A DNA stretch of 64,000 nt, from NCBI GenBank assembly GCA_026014595.1, contig JAOZHY010000002.1, positions 124,001 through 188,000 of the forward strand. The letters run 5' to 3'. The position numbers were made by a program, and so were the translations under genes. The number at the start of each line of letters is the position of its first letter. Positions within the stretch are counted from its first letter, which is position 1. Origin of the DNA: Candidatus Bathyarchaeota archaeon (GTDB lineage Archaea > Thermoproteota > Bathyarchaeia > Bathyarchaeales > Bathycorpusculaceae). Of this stretch, positions 63,560 through 64,000 are shown piece after piece. The notes beneath the pieces were generated by a model. The model was not told where the DNA came from and searched no databases. It was given only the letters and a program-made list of their open reading frames with translations.

Positions 63560-63600
63560 GTGCTTTATTTAAGGCTTTTCAGTACAAAAATGTACATGAG
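63560..63600 (-). promoter_or_regulatory. trpE promoter with TRP-box-like palindrome
   Basis: On the minus strand CTTAAATAAAG (about 63573-63563) fits a box A, ~40 bases before the trpE ATG. Just upstream is GTACA-AAAA-TGTAC (63582-63595), containing TGTACA (63591-63596), which equals the TRP box bound by the repressor TrpY in Methanothermobacter. The site lies directly upstream of box A. Confidence 0.55.
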
Positions 63601-63601
63601 C

Positions 63602-63922
63602 TTACGTTAAGCAACTATCCAGCCAATCCAGATAAGCCTTTGAACCGTCAACAATGGGAAGAGCGAGAATTTCTGGCACGTCATAGCTGTGCAACGCCTT
63701 CACGGTTTCCGCTAATTTTTCAAAGAGGTCTCTGCGGGACTTCATGAGCATCAGGCATTCTTGGGCTTTCTCCATTTTCCCGGACCAATGGAAATGCGAG
63801 GTGACAGGGTCTATGATGTTGGCGCAGGCGATGAGTTTCGCCTCCAGCAAGCGCTGCGCTATCTTTTCCGCTTCCTGCTTGTTCGCTGTGGTGACCAACA
63901 CGACGATGTAGCGGTTCTCCAA
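63602..63922 (-). CDS. cutA: divalent cation tolerance protein CutA
   Basis: A 106-residue CutA1 protein: IVVLVTTANKQEAEKIAQRL, LIACANIIDPVTSHFHWSGK and HSYDVPEILALPIVDGSKAY are the family blocks. It forms a PII-like trimer linked to copper tolerance in bacteria, with uncertain roles in archaea. It precedes trpE by 77 bases on the same strand, but a promoter with TRP box sits between, so it is probably a separate unit. Confidence 0.93.
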   Translation of the reverse strand: MENRYIVVLVTTANKQEAEKIAQRLLEAKLIACANIIDPVTSHFHWSGKMEKAQECLMLMKSRRDLFEKLAETVKALHSYDVPEILALPIVDGSKAYLDWLDSCLT

Positions 63923-64000
63923 GAGCGTTCACCGTATTTTATGTGGGCATTAACACATTTAAGTTTCCACCTGATAATATTTCAGGCGCACGTGAGGCGA

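Noticed and set aside
63525-63601. A Trp-attenuator leader before trpE.
   Set aside because: The only small peptide starts at the trpE ATG itself and is explained by the G-run frameshift; no terminator-antiterminator hairpins are seen.
1-64000. CRISPR arrays, tRNA or rRNA genes, transposases and attachment sites.
   Set aside because: No regularly spaced repeats, cloverleaf with TTCGA loop, rRNA core motif or DDE/serine recombinase frame was recognised by eye on either strand; flanking direct repeats of the viral modules could not be found.

Overview
The window reads as a chromosome segment of an uncultured archaeon, most likely a Bathyarchaeia-type member of the Thermoproteota; that placement is inferred from gene content. 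Signs of archaea are a Tad-type pilus cluster with type IV prepilin N-termini, TATA-box promoters, frequent GTG/TTG starts, an archaeal SRP RNA, an AbrB-PhoU fusion, very large PQQ-type beta-propeller surface proteins and a PEF-CTERM-like sorting tail.

Layout. 1-8.4 kb: end of a TadA-like ATPase gene, TadC, and five pilin-like proteins, one operon. 8.5-17.9 kb: B12/radical-SAM enzyme, flavin reductase, AsnRS, CDF metal transporter, membrane-anchored beta-propeller with a membrane-bound winged-helix protein, MsrB, MscS, cupin. 18-23.6 kb: pstS-pstC-pstA-pstB-phoU, divergent from an AbrB-PhoU gene; the shared promoter carries TATAGA repeats. 23.6-25.7 kb: nitroreductase, surface phospholipase-C-like protein, TIR-like protein.

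25.86-32.9 kb is a virus-derived tail module in canonical order (head-tail connector, closure protein fused to an alpha-toroid enzyme-like domain, tail terminator, tail tube, chaperones with a canonical -1 frameshift site, gp10-like protein, very short tape measure, hub), but with no portal, protease, capsid or terminase next to it. A separate packaging module (TerS-like, TerL, ABC ATPase-GNAT fusion) lies at 44.8-48.7 kb. Between them are small zinc proteins, NifU-like, a coiled-coil/HhH membrane protein, a toxin-antitoxin pair with a decayed second copy, a frameshifted PQQ gene, an AN1-CAP fusion and an AT-rich pair that includes a second TIR-like protein.

48.8-57.6 kb: two intact PQQ-type surface proteins sharing a ~175-bp 3' flank repeat, a double-Lrp regulator, the SRP RNA and a secreted membrane-anchored protein. 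57.7-63.5 kb: trpEGDCBA operon without trpF, preceded by a TRP-box-like palindrome; cutA is at the right end.

Several genes (trpE, the 56.1-kb gene, the 38.6-41.1-kb PQQ gene, possibly terL) become continuous if a single base is removed from a homopolymer, so some apparent frameshifts may be sequence errors. No CRISPR array, tRNA, rRNA or insertion sequence was recognised.
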